DNA of 64,000 nt. Origin: Pseudomonadales bacterium (GTDB lineage: Bacteria; Pseudomonadota; Gammaproteobacteria; Pseudomonadales; UBA5518). A program made the position numbers and the translations under genes. The DNA lies in the NCBI GenBank assembly GCA_022072145.1, contig JAJVIG010000030.1:1-64000 (forward strand), in the 5' to 3' direction. Below are positions 47,662-59,412 of the stretch, piece after piece. Position 1 is the first letter of the stretch; the number at the start of each line of letters is the position of its first letter. The notes under the pieces are model-generated. The model searched no databases, had not been told where the DNA came from, and saw nothing but the letters and a program-made list of their open reading frames with translations.

Positions 47662-48412
47662 AGGACGTGAATTCCGGGTGGCCCAGCCTGGTCAGCAATT
47701 TTCGCCGCAGGCGATAGCCCAATTCCCCGATCCGGTATGCCGGCCGATTTGTGAACTGCAGCCGCACCCGCATCCGTTCAGCACGGGTAAGGCCGAGGTT
47801 TGCCGCACTGAGTCCGCCCGTGTCGTAATTGACGATGGCACGCGGCAGGTAACGCACCTGGGCGCCCCCCCGGAATACCCGCAGCATCCAGTCGTAATCG
47901 GCATTGATGCGGTATTCCAGATTGAACCGGCCAAAGCGTTCAAACACGCGCTTGCGTGCGAACACCACCTGATGGCACAGATCGCCGTATAGCAGGTTGC
48001 GCGCATTCACCCGCTTGAACCGGCGCAGGAAGGCACCCTCCGCGGTCCGATAGACCGCATCGCCGTACACCAGATCGACTGCGGGCTCGGCCATGAAAAC
48101 AGCAAGCGCAGCCTCGACCACCCCTGCGTCCACGAAGCTGTCGTCGGCATTCAGGAAGTGGATGATCTCGCCCCGCGCCAGGTCGATGCCCTTGTTCATG
48201 GCGTCGTAGACACCGCCATCCGGCTCGGAGACCACCGTGCCGATGATGTCGGCATATCCTTTCACGATATCCTGGGTGCCGTCTTTGGAGCCGCCATCCA
48301 CCACCACGCTTTCCAGCGGGCGCCAGGTCTGGGCGCGCACGGAGTCCAGCGTGGCGGCGAGGGTGCTGGCCGCGTTGTAGCAGACTGTTACGACACTGGT
48401 GGTCAGGCTCAT
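47648..48412 (-). CDS. Glycosyltransferase family 2 (GT-A)
   Basis: A 254-residue enzyme: SVVTVCYNAASTLAATLDSVRAQTWRPLESVVVDGGSKDGTQDIV is the GT2 nucleotide-binding region, then GVYDAMNKGIDLARGEIIHFLNADD (metal-binding DxD-like ADD) and the YRINADYDWMLRVF region that supplies the catalytic base. The ATG at 48412 is preferred to the adjacent GTG. It belongs to the same minus-strand operon. Confidence 0.9.
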   Translation of the reverse strand: MSLTTSVVTVCYNAASTLAATLDSVRAQTWRPLESVVVDGGSKDGTQDIVKGYADIIGTVVSEPDGGVYDAMNKGIDLARGEIIHFLNADDSFVDAGVVEAALAVFMAEPAVDLVYGDAVYRTAEGAFLRRFKRVNARNLLYGDLCHQVVFARKRVFERFGRFNLEYRINADYDWMLRVFRGGAQVRYLPRAIVNYDTGGLSAANLGLTRAERMRVRLQFTNRPAYRIGELGYRLRRKLLTRLGHPEFTSYAGS

Positions 48413-48421
48413 CACGCTCGC

Positions 48422-49321
48422 TTACTGCGGCTGGCGAGGTTGCGGCTTGAGTCTTGCCGCCACATTCACCAGACGGTTATTTGGCGTCTTGTTCACCTGC
48501 AAATGGCGCTTGGCAAAAAACTCATCAAGTGAAAACCCGGTCAACCTCTCGAGCTTGCCGCGTTTTCGCAGCAACCAGGGCCACAACCCCTTGCCGCTGC
48601 CGTCACCCCATTCCCAGTAGTCGACCGCAAACAATCCGGGGTGCTCTTCGATCCTCCACTCCTCGTCAATCTGGAACCCGGTCTTGGTGACAAGATCATG
48701 GAAGGAATCCATGTCGTACTCCCGGGCGAAGAAATTCTTGCCACTCTTACCGCGTTCATAAACCGGACCATCCATATAAACCACGCTGCTTTTCGCCTTG
48801 CATGGCACCGTCAACAACAACTCGCCCTCAGGCTTGAGTACACGACGAATATCCTCGAGGGCCAGCACATCTCCCCCGATGTCGGGATAAATATGCTCGA
48901 GCACTGAGATCGAAATGACCTTGTCGAAGGTTGCGTCGGGCCAGGACAGGGTGCGCACATCGCCCAATCCGTATTCAATATTACGCAAACCCAGCGACTC
49001 GCTGATGGCGCGGAAGGGCGCCACCTCGCTTTCCTGGATATTGATGTAACTGAACTGGACCTCTGGATGGCGGGCGGCCAGATGCAGGGTGAACCACTGG
49101 GGCGAGGCCACATCCAGAACTCTCTGGCCAGGGCTGACCTGGAACATGCGCAGGACCGCCTCGAACTCAGCCCAACGCATGTAGTCAATCGGGCGGGCGA
49201 CGGCTCTGGCCGCAAGCTTTTCTGCACGCGCATCCTGGCAGCGAATGCTATCGATCCCCCGCGCCAGGCGACGGATATCGCTGGCACCGGCACTCACGTA
49301 TCCAAAGGTCGTATTGTTCAT
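48422..49321 (-). CDS. SAM-dependent methyltransferase
   Basis: A 299-residue class I methyltransferase: motif I is RVLDVASPQWFTLHLAARHP, the acidic end of beta-2 is FSYINIQES, the motif near DVRTLSWPDATFDKVISISVLEHIYPDIGGDV is typical of Methyltransf_11, and the post-motif is IRRVLKPEGELLLTVP. The central GxGxG of motif I is reduced to ASPQ, so SAM binding may be altered. It probably methylates a sugar of the polymer. It overlaps the upstream GT gene (ATGA). Confidence 0.82.
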   Translation of the reverse strand: MNNTTFGYVSAGASDIRRLARGIDSIRCQDARAEKLAARAVARPIDYMRWAEFEAVLRMFQVSPGQRVLDVASPQWFTLHLAARHPEVQFSYINIQESEVAPFRAISESLGLRNIEYGLGDVRTLSWPDATFDKVISISVLEHIYPDIGGDVLALEDIRRVLKPEGELLLTVPCKAKSSVVYMDGPVYERGKSGKNFFAREYDMDSFHDLVTKTGFQIDEEWRIEEHPGLFAVDYWEWGDGSGKGLWPWLLRKRGKLERLTGFSLDEFFAKRHLQVNKTPNNRLVNVAARLKPQPRQPQ

Positions 49322-50547
49322 TGTCCCCTCCCACAACGGTAAATAGATTCCACCTCGGCTAGACGCATGCGAACATCACCCAGGAAGTTTTCAGTCGGTG
49401 CCGACGCGCGACTGTCAATCGGATTCTTCAGCGCTGCCGCCAAGGTCCTCATGTCGTCGAATAGGCGCAACTGGCCCGGGTACTGCTCGTAGACTTTCAG
49501 CTCCGGCGTGCCGCCGCGCGCAAGCGCCAGCAACGGCTTACCCAATGCGAGCGCTTCCAGGATGGTGGTGCCGCAGGACTCTTCTAAAGTAGAGGCCACC
49601 ACGGCCATCCTCGCTCTCTTGGTAAGTCGTACCACCTCGCTGTAAGGAGTCCAGCCGAGAAAATCGACCCGTTCGCCAGTGTGACGTTGCCGCAGCCTGG
49701 CCAGATCCGGCCCATCTCCGGCCACGGTTACCCGCCGCCCTTCGGGGAGCCGCCCCGCCAGCGCGGCAAGGAAGGCGCCCACGCCTTTCGCCTCGTCCAC
49801 CCGTGTAGCAATGAAGATGTCAGGCAGAGTCTGGTTGCCGCCGTGCCCGGCCTGCGCCGCCGCAAGCGCACGGGTGTCGATAAAGTTGTGCACCACATGG
49901 ACCCCCGCCCCATTCAGCGGCCCCAGGGTGCGGGCAAGATTGTCGCGCAGGAACTGCGACACGAAGATGACCTTGTGGCGCTGGAACGCCCGTTTCACCG
50001 CCTTGCGCCAGCGGGACACGCTGGCCGCAGACAGCAGGCGCTGCACGGCGTTGGGGCTGGCCGTGGCGCAAGCGGCGCACACGCGCGGGTCGGTCTCGCG
50101 GCACACATCGCCATTGCGGAAGCGGGTATGGGTCAGGCAGTCGCTGCCCTGGTCGTGGCGCGTCTGCACGAAGTTGATGCGTTGCGGAAGGTAGTTGGCC
50201 AGGATGGGCAGGTGGCCGTGGTAGTGGATGACGTCGTATTGGTCGGCCACCTTGAGAATGGCGCGGGCGAAGCGGCGGGCAAGAAAGGCGCGGCGGTAAT
50301 AGTTGAAGAAGCCGAGCTGCTTTTCCTTCCAGTGGGCATGCTTGACGTCGAGCGCCGGAAAAAACCGCCCCTGAAAGGCCACATCGCCAGCCTGGTCCGC
50401 GTAAGGCCACAGATTGTTGCCGAACAGATCGACCTGATGACCCGCCGCGATCAGCGCATTGCCCAGGGTCACGGCATGCTTGCCCAAACCGCCCAGCTTT
50501 GGATTGGGAATGTCCTCGGAAACCAGAAGGATGCGAAGCTCGCTCAT
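49318..50547 (-). CDS. Glycosyltransferase family 4 (GT-B)
   Basis: A 409-residue GT4 enzyme: ELRILLVSEDIPNPKLGGLGKHAVTLGNALIAAGHQVDLFGNN, DVIHYHGHLPILANYLPQ, a Cys-rich insert (GDVCRETDPRVCAACATAS), HNFIDTRALAAAQ, ATRVDEAKGVGAFLAAL and the donor loop VVASTLEESCGTTILEALALGKPLLALARGGTPELKVYEQ. It overlaps both neighbours by 4 bp. Donor and acceptor are unknown. Confidence 0.9.
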   Translation of the reverse strand: MSELRILLVSEDIPNPKLGGLGKHAVTLGNALIAAGHQVDLFGNNLWPYADQAGDVAFQGRFFPALDVKHAHWKEKQLGFFNYYRRAFLARRFARAILKVADQYDVIHYHGHLPILANYLPQRINFVQTRHDQGSDCLTHTRFRNGDVCRETDPRVCAACATASPNAVQRLLSAASVSRWRKAVKRAFQRHKVIFVSQFLRDNLARTLGPLNGAGVHVVHNFIDTRALAAAQAGHGGNQTLPDIFIATRVDEAKGVGAFLAALAGRLPEGRRVTVAGDGPDLARLRQRHTGERVDFLGWTPYSEVVRLTKRARMAVVASTLEESCGTTILEALALGKPLLALARGGTPELKVYEQYPGQLRLFDDMRTLAAALKNPIDSRASAPTENFLGDVRMRLAEVESIYRCGRGQ

Positions 50548-52049
50548 ACCGCCCGCCTTGCCAGGAAGCGATTGATCAGCACGACTTTATCTTCCTGGCG
50601 CAGTACAAACCGGTAACCCAGCAAGCCCATGCTGCCCAGCAGGAAGGCCGCCACCACTACAGTTCCCATCAAGCCTGACCCAAGCAAGCCGGCGAGCCAC
50701 CAGCCCACCAGGGCGGGAACCAGCGCACACACCAGCGCAGGTGCGATTCCCTGGCCAAGATAAGTCATGAGAGGGACCGGGACGGTGCGGCCGTGCACGA
50801 AAATCAGGAACAGAATGCCCAGTACGGCAGATACCATCAGCTGGCTGATGGCAGCCCCCAGAATGCCCAGTACGCCGACCAGCAAATAGGCACTTGCAGC
50901 ACCAATCGCGGCTCGAACCACTGCAAACAAACCCGTCAGCCGGGGATGTCCCAATCCATCATTGATAAGCGTTGGCAGGTTGGTGAGGGAATCAAGAAAA
51001 GCAGCGCCGGCCAGCAATGCCAGGATGGCGCTGCTGCGTTCCGCAAAGATCTCGCCCATCCAGAGTCTAAGCAGCATGTAGGCGAGCACGATCAGCATCA
51101 CCGCAATCACTCCATTGAGAAACACGGTGTAGCGAACGGCAACCAGATAGAGCCGGCGCAGGCGCTCCATTTCGTCTTTGGCGGCCAGTGCGCTGGAAGC
51201 GGGAAACATCACCGCACCCAGCCGGTAGGTCATGTTGAAAACGCGGCTGACCAACGTGAAAGGCACCGCGTACAACGTTAACGCTTGCATGTCGGCCAAG
51301 GCGCCTATGATCAGTTTGTCGGCCTGAACATAAGTAACTGCGGCAATGTTCTTGAGGTAGGCAAAGCCGCTAAAGCTGAGGACCTGGTCCACGATTTCGC
51401 GTGCAGGAAACGCCCAGCGGTATTCCGGAAGCAGCCGGCGATTGCGGCGACCAAGCAGAACCACGTTCACGATGCTTGCAAGCAGCCGCACGACCACCAC
51501 GCTAACCAGCCCACCACCCAAGAGAGCGACGCCAACAGTCAGCAGTGGTACGAGCACGCCGAAGCTCGCCTCATAGCCGGCAGAGATGTCGTAGCGCCCC
51601 AGGCTCTGCGGAATACTCTGCAGATACAGCTGCAACTGGCCAAACAGGAAACCCACGCCGCCGATACGCAAGGCCAGTGTGGAGACGTCTTGCAGCGCGG
51701 GGGGAATCTGGAATACCTGGCTCACCAGCCACGGGGCGGCCAGGACAATGCCCACTCCACCGACCATGCCGATGAGCAGGTAGATCAGCAGCCCGAGAGA
51801 AACGACTTGGGCAATTTTTGTTTTTTCGGCTTTGGCGTGAAATTCAGCCAGGTACTTGACCGAGCCCGCCGTAACGTTGACGTCGATGATGGCGAAGTAG
51901 CCGACGATCGCAACGATCAGGGCCAACACACCGTATTCAGCCTCGCCAAGCTGGGTCACGATGACCGGCAAGGTAAACAGGGTGACCAGGGCCGGCAGTG
52001 CGGCACCGCCAAAATTGGCCAGCGAGTTGCGGACAACTGCTGCTCGCAT
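50544..52049 (-). CDS. wzx: Polysaccharide repeat-unit flippase (Wzx/MATE-type)
   Basis: A 501-residue protein with about 12-14 hydrophobic segments, for example LVTLFTLPVIVTQLGEAEYGVLALIVAIVGYFAIID at the N-terminus and VLGILGAAISQLMVSAVLGILFLIF later. The layout is that of PST/Wzx flippases, which move lipid-linked repeat units across the inner membrane. It is the first complete gene of the minus-strand operon, just downstream of the polymerase remnant and gmd. The gene overlaps the next glycosyltransferase. Confidence 0.9.
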   Translation of the reverse strand: MRAAVVRNSLANFGGAALPALVTLFTLPVIVTQLGEAEYGVLALIVAIVGYFAIIDVNVTAGSVKYLAEFHAKAEKTKIAQVVSLGLLIYLLIGMVGGVGIVLAAPWLVSQVFQIPPALQDVSTLALRIGGVGFLFGQLQLYLQSIPQSLGRYDISAGYEASFGVLVPLLTVGVALLGGGLVSVVVVRLLASIVNVVLLGRRNRRLLPEYRWAFPAREIVDQVLSFSGFAYLKNIAAVTYVQADKLIIGALADMQALTLYAVPFTLVSRVFNMTYRLGAVMFPASSALAAKDEMERLRRLYLVAVRYTVFLNGVIAVMLIVLAYMLLRLWMGEIFAERSSAILALLAGAAFLDSLTNLPTLINDGLGHPRLTGLFAVVRAAIGAASAYLLVGVLGILGAAISQLMVSAVLGILFLIFVHGRTVPVPLMTYLGQGIAPALVCALVPALVGWWLAGLLGSGLMGTVVVAAFLLGSMGLLGYRFVLRQEDKVVLINRFLARRAV

Positions 52050-52052
52050 GGC

Positions 52053-52328
52053 TTAGCGAACTGCCTTGGCTATTGCCGGAACGCACCGCGCCAGATATGG
52101 CAGCAGCAGCGCCAGTCCCATGATCTGGATGATGCGATGTTCGATAATGGGTGTTCCGAAGAACAGGTGCGACAGCAGCATTACAAGGCGGATCATGCTT
52201 CCCGCAGCCAAGGCGAGCGTCGCCCACCCGACAATGCCACCCGATGCGATATCCGGAAACAGGGCGCCCAGCAGACCGCCTGAGCCGGTGAATTTAAAAT
52301 GCTGGAACCGGAATACGTCCATGGCCAT
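52053..52328 (-). pseudogene. C-terminal remnant of an O-antigen ligase/polymerase-like gene
   Basis: Only 91 residues remain, ending LVMLLSHLFFGTPIIEHRIIQIMGLALLLPYLARCVPAIAKAVR. The LFFGTPIIEHRIIQIMGL segment aligns with LLFGTPIIEYRTMQMYGL at the C-terminus of the intact 470-residue protein at 39,577. The N-terminal 350 or so residues are missing, so the gene is a truncated relic between gmd and wzx. It could still be expressed as a small membrane peptide. Confidence 0.7.
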
Positions 52329-52359
52329 GAAAGGTGGTCCCAGCAACGCCACGGGCCTA

Positions 52360-54620
<2,261 letters not shown>

Positions 54621-55075
54621 GATGCTTGGTAGAACCGGGCTTTTTTCTCGAGGTTGAGAAACCGGATAGCCTCCAAAAGACGTAGCGCTCCATCCCCCCG
54701 ACGTCTGCTGTGTATTCCGGCAATTCGAACGAGACGGCCACATGCGACTGTGCGCCGAGGTTATAGACTTCATCAGGCCGGACTTCGTGCAGAATCCGGA
54801 TGAGGTTCGAACTGTCCGATAGGTCGCCGTAGTGAAGCCGGAAGCGGGAGCCTTCGACATGTGGGTCCTGATAGATGTGCGCAACCCGCTCGGTATTGGA
54901 GAGCGAAGCACGGCGTTTGATGCCATGTACCTCGTACCCCTTCTCCAACAGGCACTCGGCAAGGTACGAGCCGTCCTGGCCCGTGATCCCGGTAATCAGT
55001 GCGACTTTGCTCATGGTGTACGTCGGTCGATGGAGTGCCGGCGGCGATTGTCACACAGGGAATCGCGGTTTGGCG

Positions 55076-55094
55076 TGATCCATATGGATCATGA
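55076..55094. promoter_or_regulatory. CCATATGG palindrome, copy 3 (candidate operator)
   Basis: TGATCCATATGGATCATGA holds the perfect 16-bp palindrome TGATCCATATGGATCA. It lies 62 bp upstream of the gmd start and within the divergent promoter region shared with the sorted-protein gene at 55,248. Confidence 0.7.
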
Positions 55095-55167
55095 ATCGTG
55101 GCATGGCGAAGAATTTTCATGATTCGCCAAGGCGCACCGGCTGAAAGTCCAAGAAATCTCCCAAACG

Positions 55168-55186
55168 TGATCCATATGGATCATGA
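55168..55186. promoter_or_regulatory. CCATATGG palindrome, copy 4 (candidate operator)
   Basis: An identical 19-bp sequence TGATCCATATGGATCATGA lies 92 bp after copy 3 and 62 bp before the start of the VPLPA-CTERM gene. The two sites thus sit symmetrically, each 62 bp from one of the divergent genes. Confidence 0.72.
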
Positions 55187-55247
55187 CACGGCTTTCCATC
55201 CCGGTGTAGCCTGACTTCGAGTATTCATCGCCAGCGGAGTCTGTGCC

Positions 55248-55934
55248 ATGCGGTCTGCAATCAAGGGTGTGTTGTTGACGGGCGCGATGCTGCTTTCGGC
55301 CGCGTCGCAGGCGTACGTGATTTCGGTGACGAATGCGTCGTTCGAGGATGAGCCGACGACGTGGGGGAACACCGACGCCACCTACGGACAATGGAGCAAC
55401 TCGTTCCTTCCGGGCTGGAGTTTCAGCAGCACCGGTGGACCGGAGGGTACGTGGCAGCCCGGCTCCCTGATGTTCAGCAGCATCCCCGATGGCAATCAGG
55501 TTGCGTACGTGAATTCCTCGGGTGGCGTCGGTTCGGCCATCTGGCAGACCACGTCGGAGATCATCCAGGCAGGCTACACGTACACGCTGGCCGTGATGGT
55601 GGGCACCCGTAACACCGCGTATGGCGCCCCCTACGATGGCGCGAAGATCAGCTTGCTGGGCGGGACTTCGGTGCTTGCGTCCACGCAACTCGCCACACCG
55701 CCGAGCGCGGGTGGATGGTCGCTGCTCACGCTGGATTTCACGGCAGCGCTGGCCGATGCCGGCAAGACCTTGCAGATCCGGCTGGAGGGGATGGGGACCG
55801 GCTCCCAGACCAACTTCGACAACGTCTCCCTCACCGCGGTACCGCTGCCGGCGGCGGCGTGGCTGTTCGGTTCCGCGTTGCTCGGGTTGGGGTTGGCGAA
55901 ACGGCGCGCGGCCCGCGGGGACGTACCCGCGTAG
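55248..55934 (+). CDS. VPLPA-CTERM sorted surface protein
   Basis: A 228-residue exported protein. A signal peptide (MRSAIKGVLLTGAMLLSAASQA) is followed by a beta-rich body with VTNASFEDEPTTWGNTDATYG, FLPGWSFSSTGGPEGTWQPG and QTNFDNVSLTAV. The sorting tail is VPLPAAA, the helix WLFGSALLGLGLA and the basic end KRRAARGDVPA. It is a predicted substrate of XrtD at 37,887. It is divergent from gmd, with two palindromes between them. The TAG stop is the head of a REP. Confidence 0.9.
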   Translation: MRSAIKGVLLTGAMLLSAASQAYVISVTNASFEDEPTTWGNTDATYGQWSNSFLPGWSFSSTGGPEGTWQPGSLMFSSIPDGNQVAYVNSSGGVGSAIWQTTSEIIQAGYTYTLAVMVGTRNTAYGAPYDGAKISLLGGTSVLASTQLATPPSAGGWSLLTLDFTAALADAGKTLQIRLEGMGTGSQTNFDNVSLTAVPLPAAAWLFGSALLGLGLAKRRAARGDVPA

Positions 55935-56016
55935 GTTCGGCCTGCGGCCGAATAAAATGATGTCCGGGCACAGCCCGGACCTACGCGAACAATGTCCGGG
56001 CACAGCCCGGACCTAC
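55931..56016. repeat. REP cluster after the sorted-protein gene
   Basis: A plus copy (55931-55954, TTCGGCC stem, head supplies the TAG stop) and two minus copies (55961-55984 and 55993-56016, CCGGGC stem), the latter 32 bp apart. The rest of the gap to 56,153 has no recognised gene. Confidence 0.88.
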
Positions 56017-56153
56017 GCGAAAATGTTCGTGTATGCCCGGCTTTTACGCGCCACATTGTCCCGTCACCAACCAGCCGCACGCGCCCCGTATTCCACCGCC
56101 GTGCGATGCATTAGCATCTTCCGCCATCGCAGCTCGCGCGGCCGGAGTACGCC

Positions 56154-59100
56154 ATGCCCACCTATACCGGAACGACCATCGGTGAAACGCTCCCCGGCTC
56201 GGCGGGCGCCGATACGCTGATCGGGCTCGCGGGCGATGACACCTTCATCGTCAACCACCTCGGTGACGTGGTCGTCGAGTACGAGAACGAGGGCCAGGAC
56301 ACCATCCGCACCTCGGTGCTCGATGACCTTTCCACGTACAGCCTGCAGTGGATGCAGCACGTCGAGAACCTCGCGTACACGGGCTCCTCGGCCGCGCAGC
56401 TGAAGGGCAACGCCTTCGCGAACGTGCTGAACACGAACATCGCGGTCGCGGTGGCCGATACGCTCCACGGCGGCGCCGGCAACGATTCGCTCTACAGCTA
56501 CGGCGGCAATGACCTGTTGATGGGCGGCATGGGGCACGACCTCATCGACGGCGGCCTGGGCGCCGACACCATGATCGGCGGCACCGGCAACGACACCTAC
56601 CTGGTGAGCGCGCTGAACGATCGCGTCTACGAGTACGCCAGCGGCGGCTTCGACACCATCATCTCCACCGCCGCCAAGGACCTGCGCGTGCCGTGGGCGC
56701 TGCAGGTGGAGGCGCTGCTCTACAACGGCACGCCCGCGGCCGAGCTGCACGGCAACGCGATCCACAACCTGCTCGAATCCACCTCGATCGCCAACGACAC
56801 CCTCCACGGTTACGCCGGCAACGACACGCTCGATGGCGGCAACGGCGCGGATTCGCTGGTCGGCGGCACCGGCGATGACCTGTACTTCGTAGCCGTGGCG
56901 GACCAGGTGAGCGAGCTGGTGGAACAGGGCACCGACACCTTCGTGGGGCTGAAGACCGATCTGGGCACGCCGATGTTCGCGGCCGTGATCGAGAACCTGT
57001 TTTACACCGGCCTCGCCGGCGCGGCCGTGAAAGGCAACGGGCTGCACAACCTGATTTCCGGCGGCGACGGCGCCGATACGGTGAGCGGGCTGGGTGGCAA
57101 CGACACGGTGCTGGGCGGCGCCGGCGCGGACTCGCTGCTCGGCGGCACGGGCGACGACCTGCTCTACGGCGCCTCGCTGGACGGCTACGCGATGGGGTTG
57201 CCGTTCGTCTCCGACCTCGCGCCCGACACGCTCGCCGGCGGCGCCGGCAATGACCGCTACCTCATCGACAGCACGCTCGACGTGGTCAGCGAGGCCAGCG
57301 GCGGCGGGGCGCTGGATGTGGTGATCTCGGCCATCGACAACTCGCTCGCGCGCTACGCGAACGTCGAGGCGCTGGTGCTGCAGGCGGACACCGGCGCGTG
57401 GTTCGGCAAGGGCTCGGACCGCAGCGACGTGCTGGTGGGCAACGAGGCCGACAACTACCTGAGCGCCGGCGCCGGCAACGACACGCTGAGCGGCTTCGTC
57501 GACGTGGCGAACCTCATCGACCCGCAGAGCGACGTGCTCGAGGGCGGCGGCGGCAACGACGCGCTCGTCGCCTTCGACTTCGGCACCGTGTACTCGGCGG
57601 CGCGCGAGATCAGCCTGTTCGGCGGCACCGGCAATGACCTGTACGTGATCGGCACGCGCGAGGGCAGTTACGGCGGGCTCGATTCCGGCGGCGCCGACAC
57701 TGCGCTGCTGCTCTCCAGCGGCTCCATCGAGAGTCTCGAGGGCGTGGAAACGCTGCTGCTCTACGGCGCCGACGCCACCGTCGATGCCAGCGCCCGTGAC
57801 GCGCTGCTGCGCGTCTACGCGGTGGCGAACTTCGGCGCGGTCTACCCGTACGCGCTCGGCAACGCCTACCACGGCACCGGCAACGCGCTCGCCAACACCA
57901 TCACCGGCAACGCATTCGACAACCGGCTGGCCGGGCTCGAAGGCAACGACACCATCACCGCCGGTGCCGGCAACGACACCCTCGACGGCGGCGACGGCGC
58001 CGACAGCCTCACCGGCGGTGCGGGCGACGACGACTACTTCGCCGAGACCGGCGACGTGGTGGTGGAGGCAGCGGACCAGGGCTTCGACGTCCTGAATTCG
58101 GCCACCGTGACCAGCCTCGGCGCTTACGCGAACATCGAGGGGCTGCGCTACCTGGGCTCGTCCGCCGTGAATCTCCACCGCGGCGTCTTCAACACCACGG
58201 CCGATTACTTCGTGGGCGGCAGCGGCAACGACACCGTGCTTGGCTACGGAAACAACGACACCCTGGGGGGTGGCGCCGGCAACGATTCGGTGAACGGCGG
58301 CGCGGGCTTCGATGCGCTGTACGGTGACGCCGGCAACGACTCGGTGGTGGGCGGCGCCGACAACGACACCCTGGAAGGCGGCGCCGGCACCGACACCCTG
58401 AACGGTGACCTCGGCGACGACCGGATCTACGGCGGTGCCGACCACGACCTGATCGACGGTGGTGGCAACTGGGACTACCTCGAGGGCAACGACGGCGACG
58501 ACACCGTCTACGGCGGCGACGGCGAGGACCAGCTGCTGGGCGGCGCGGGCAACGATTCCCTGATCGCCGGCGCGCAGAACGACGAGCTGGTGGGCGGCGA
58601 CGGCGACGACGTGCTGTTCGGCGGCGCGATCGAGCGTACGAGCACCTACACCGGTCACGGCGACCACCTGTGGGGCGACGCGCAGTACGGCAGCGGCGGC
58701 GGGGCCGACGTGTTCGCCTTCGATACCGTGACGATGGACAATGGAATCGCGGAAACCTTCGGCGGCAGCGGCGAATACCGCTTCACGGCCGGCGCGACGG
58801 TGGCCGATTTCGAGCCCGGCACGGACCTGCTCGCGGTCTGGGGTGGTTACGTGGGCGACGGCGATACGACCATCGACGGGGTGGTGGTGAAGACCGGCGC
58901 CGGCGGTACCTTCTCGTCAACCGCCGAGCTGGTGATCGTGCGCGCCGACGTGGCCGATTCGTTCGCGTACTCGAACAGCGCGTTCTTCGACTCGATCGAC
59001 CCGTTGGCCGTGAGCGCCGCACTCGGCAACGCCAACGCCGCGATTGCCCTGAACGCCACGCGCATGTTCGTGGTCGACGACGGCACCCACTCGGCGCTGT

Positions 59101-59216
59101 TCCTGTTCCAGTCCAGCGACGGCAACGCCACCGTCTCCATCGACGAGCTCTACCTCCTCGCCGTGGTGACCGGCCAGTCCACCCTGACCGCCACCGACTT
59201 CATGCTGTTCGCCTGA
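56154..59216 (+). CDS. Large RTX-type calcium-binding repeat protein
   Basis: A 1,020-residue protein without a signal peptide. It holds many GGxGxDxLxGGxGxD nonapeptides, for example [38 protein letters not shown] near residues 105-145, [36 protein letters not shown] in the middle and a long run near 700-830. These bind calcium and are typical of type I secreted proteins. The C-terminal 150 residues (ADVFAFDTV ... [24 protein letters not shown]) form a hydrophobic end that may be the secretion signal. No catalytic domain is visible. No type I transporter is in the window. Confidence 0.9.
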   Translation: [1020 protein letters not shown]

Positions 59217-59221
59217 CCCCC

Positions 59222-59404
59222 GTACGTTCGGCCTGCGGCCGAACATATGCCCCGTAGGTTCGGCCTCTGGCCGAACATATGCCCCCGTACGTTCGGCCTC
59301 TGGCCGAACATATGCCCCGTACGTTCGGCCTGCGGCCGAACATATGCCCCGTACGTTCGGCCTCTGGCCGAACAAAATGATGTCCGGGCACAACCCGGAC
59401 CTAC
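59222..59404. repeat. REP tandem array after the RTX gene
   Basis: Five plus-strand copies with stem TTCGGCC, at 31- to 33-bp spacing, joined by CATATGCCC linkers. Four have GTACG and one (59254) has GTAGG at the head. A single minus copy (59381-59404, CCGGAC/GTCCGG with CAA loop) ends the array next to the RDD gene. Confidence 0.88.
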
Positions 59405-59412
59405 AGGCTGCA

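Noticed and set aside
56064-58667. 867-codon minus-strand open frame
   Set aside because: Antisense of the RTX repeats; its apparent repeats only mirror the RTX codons.
59222-59404. CRISPR-like array
   Set aside because: Same reasoning: short, repeated linkers and REP identity.
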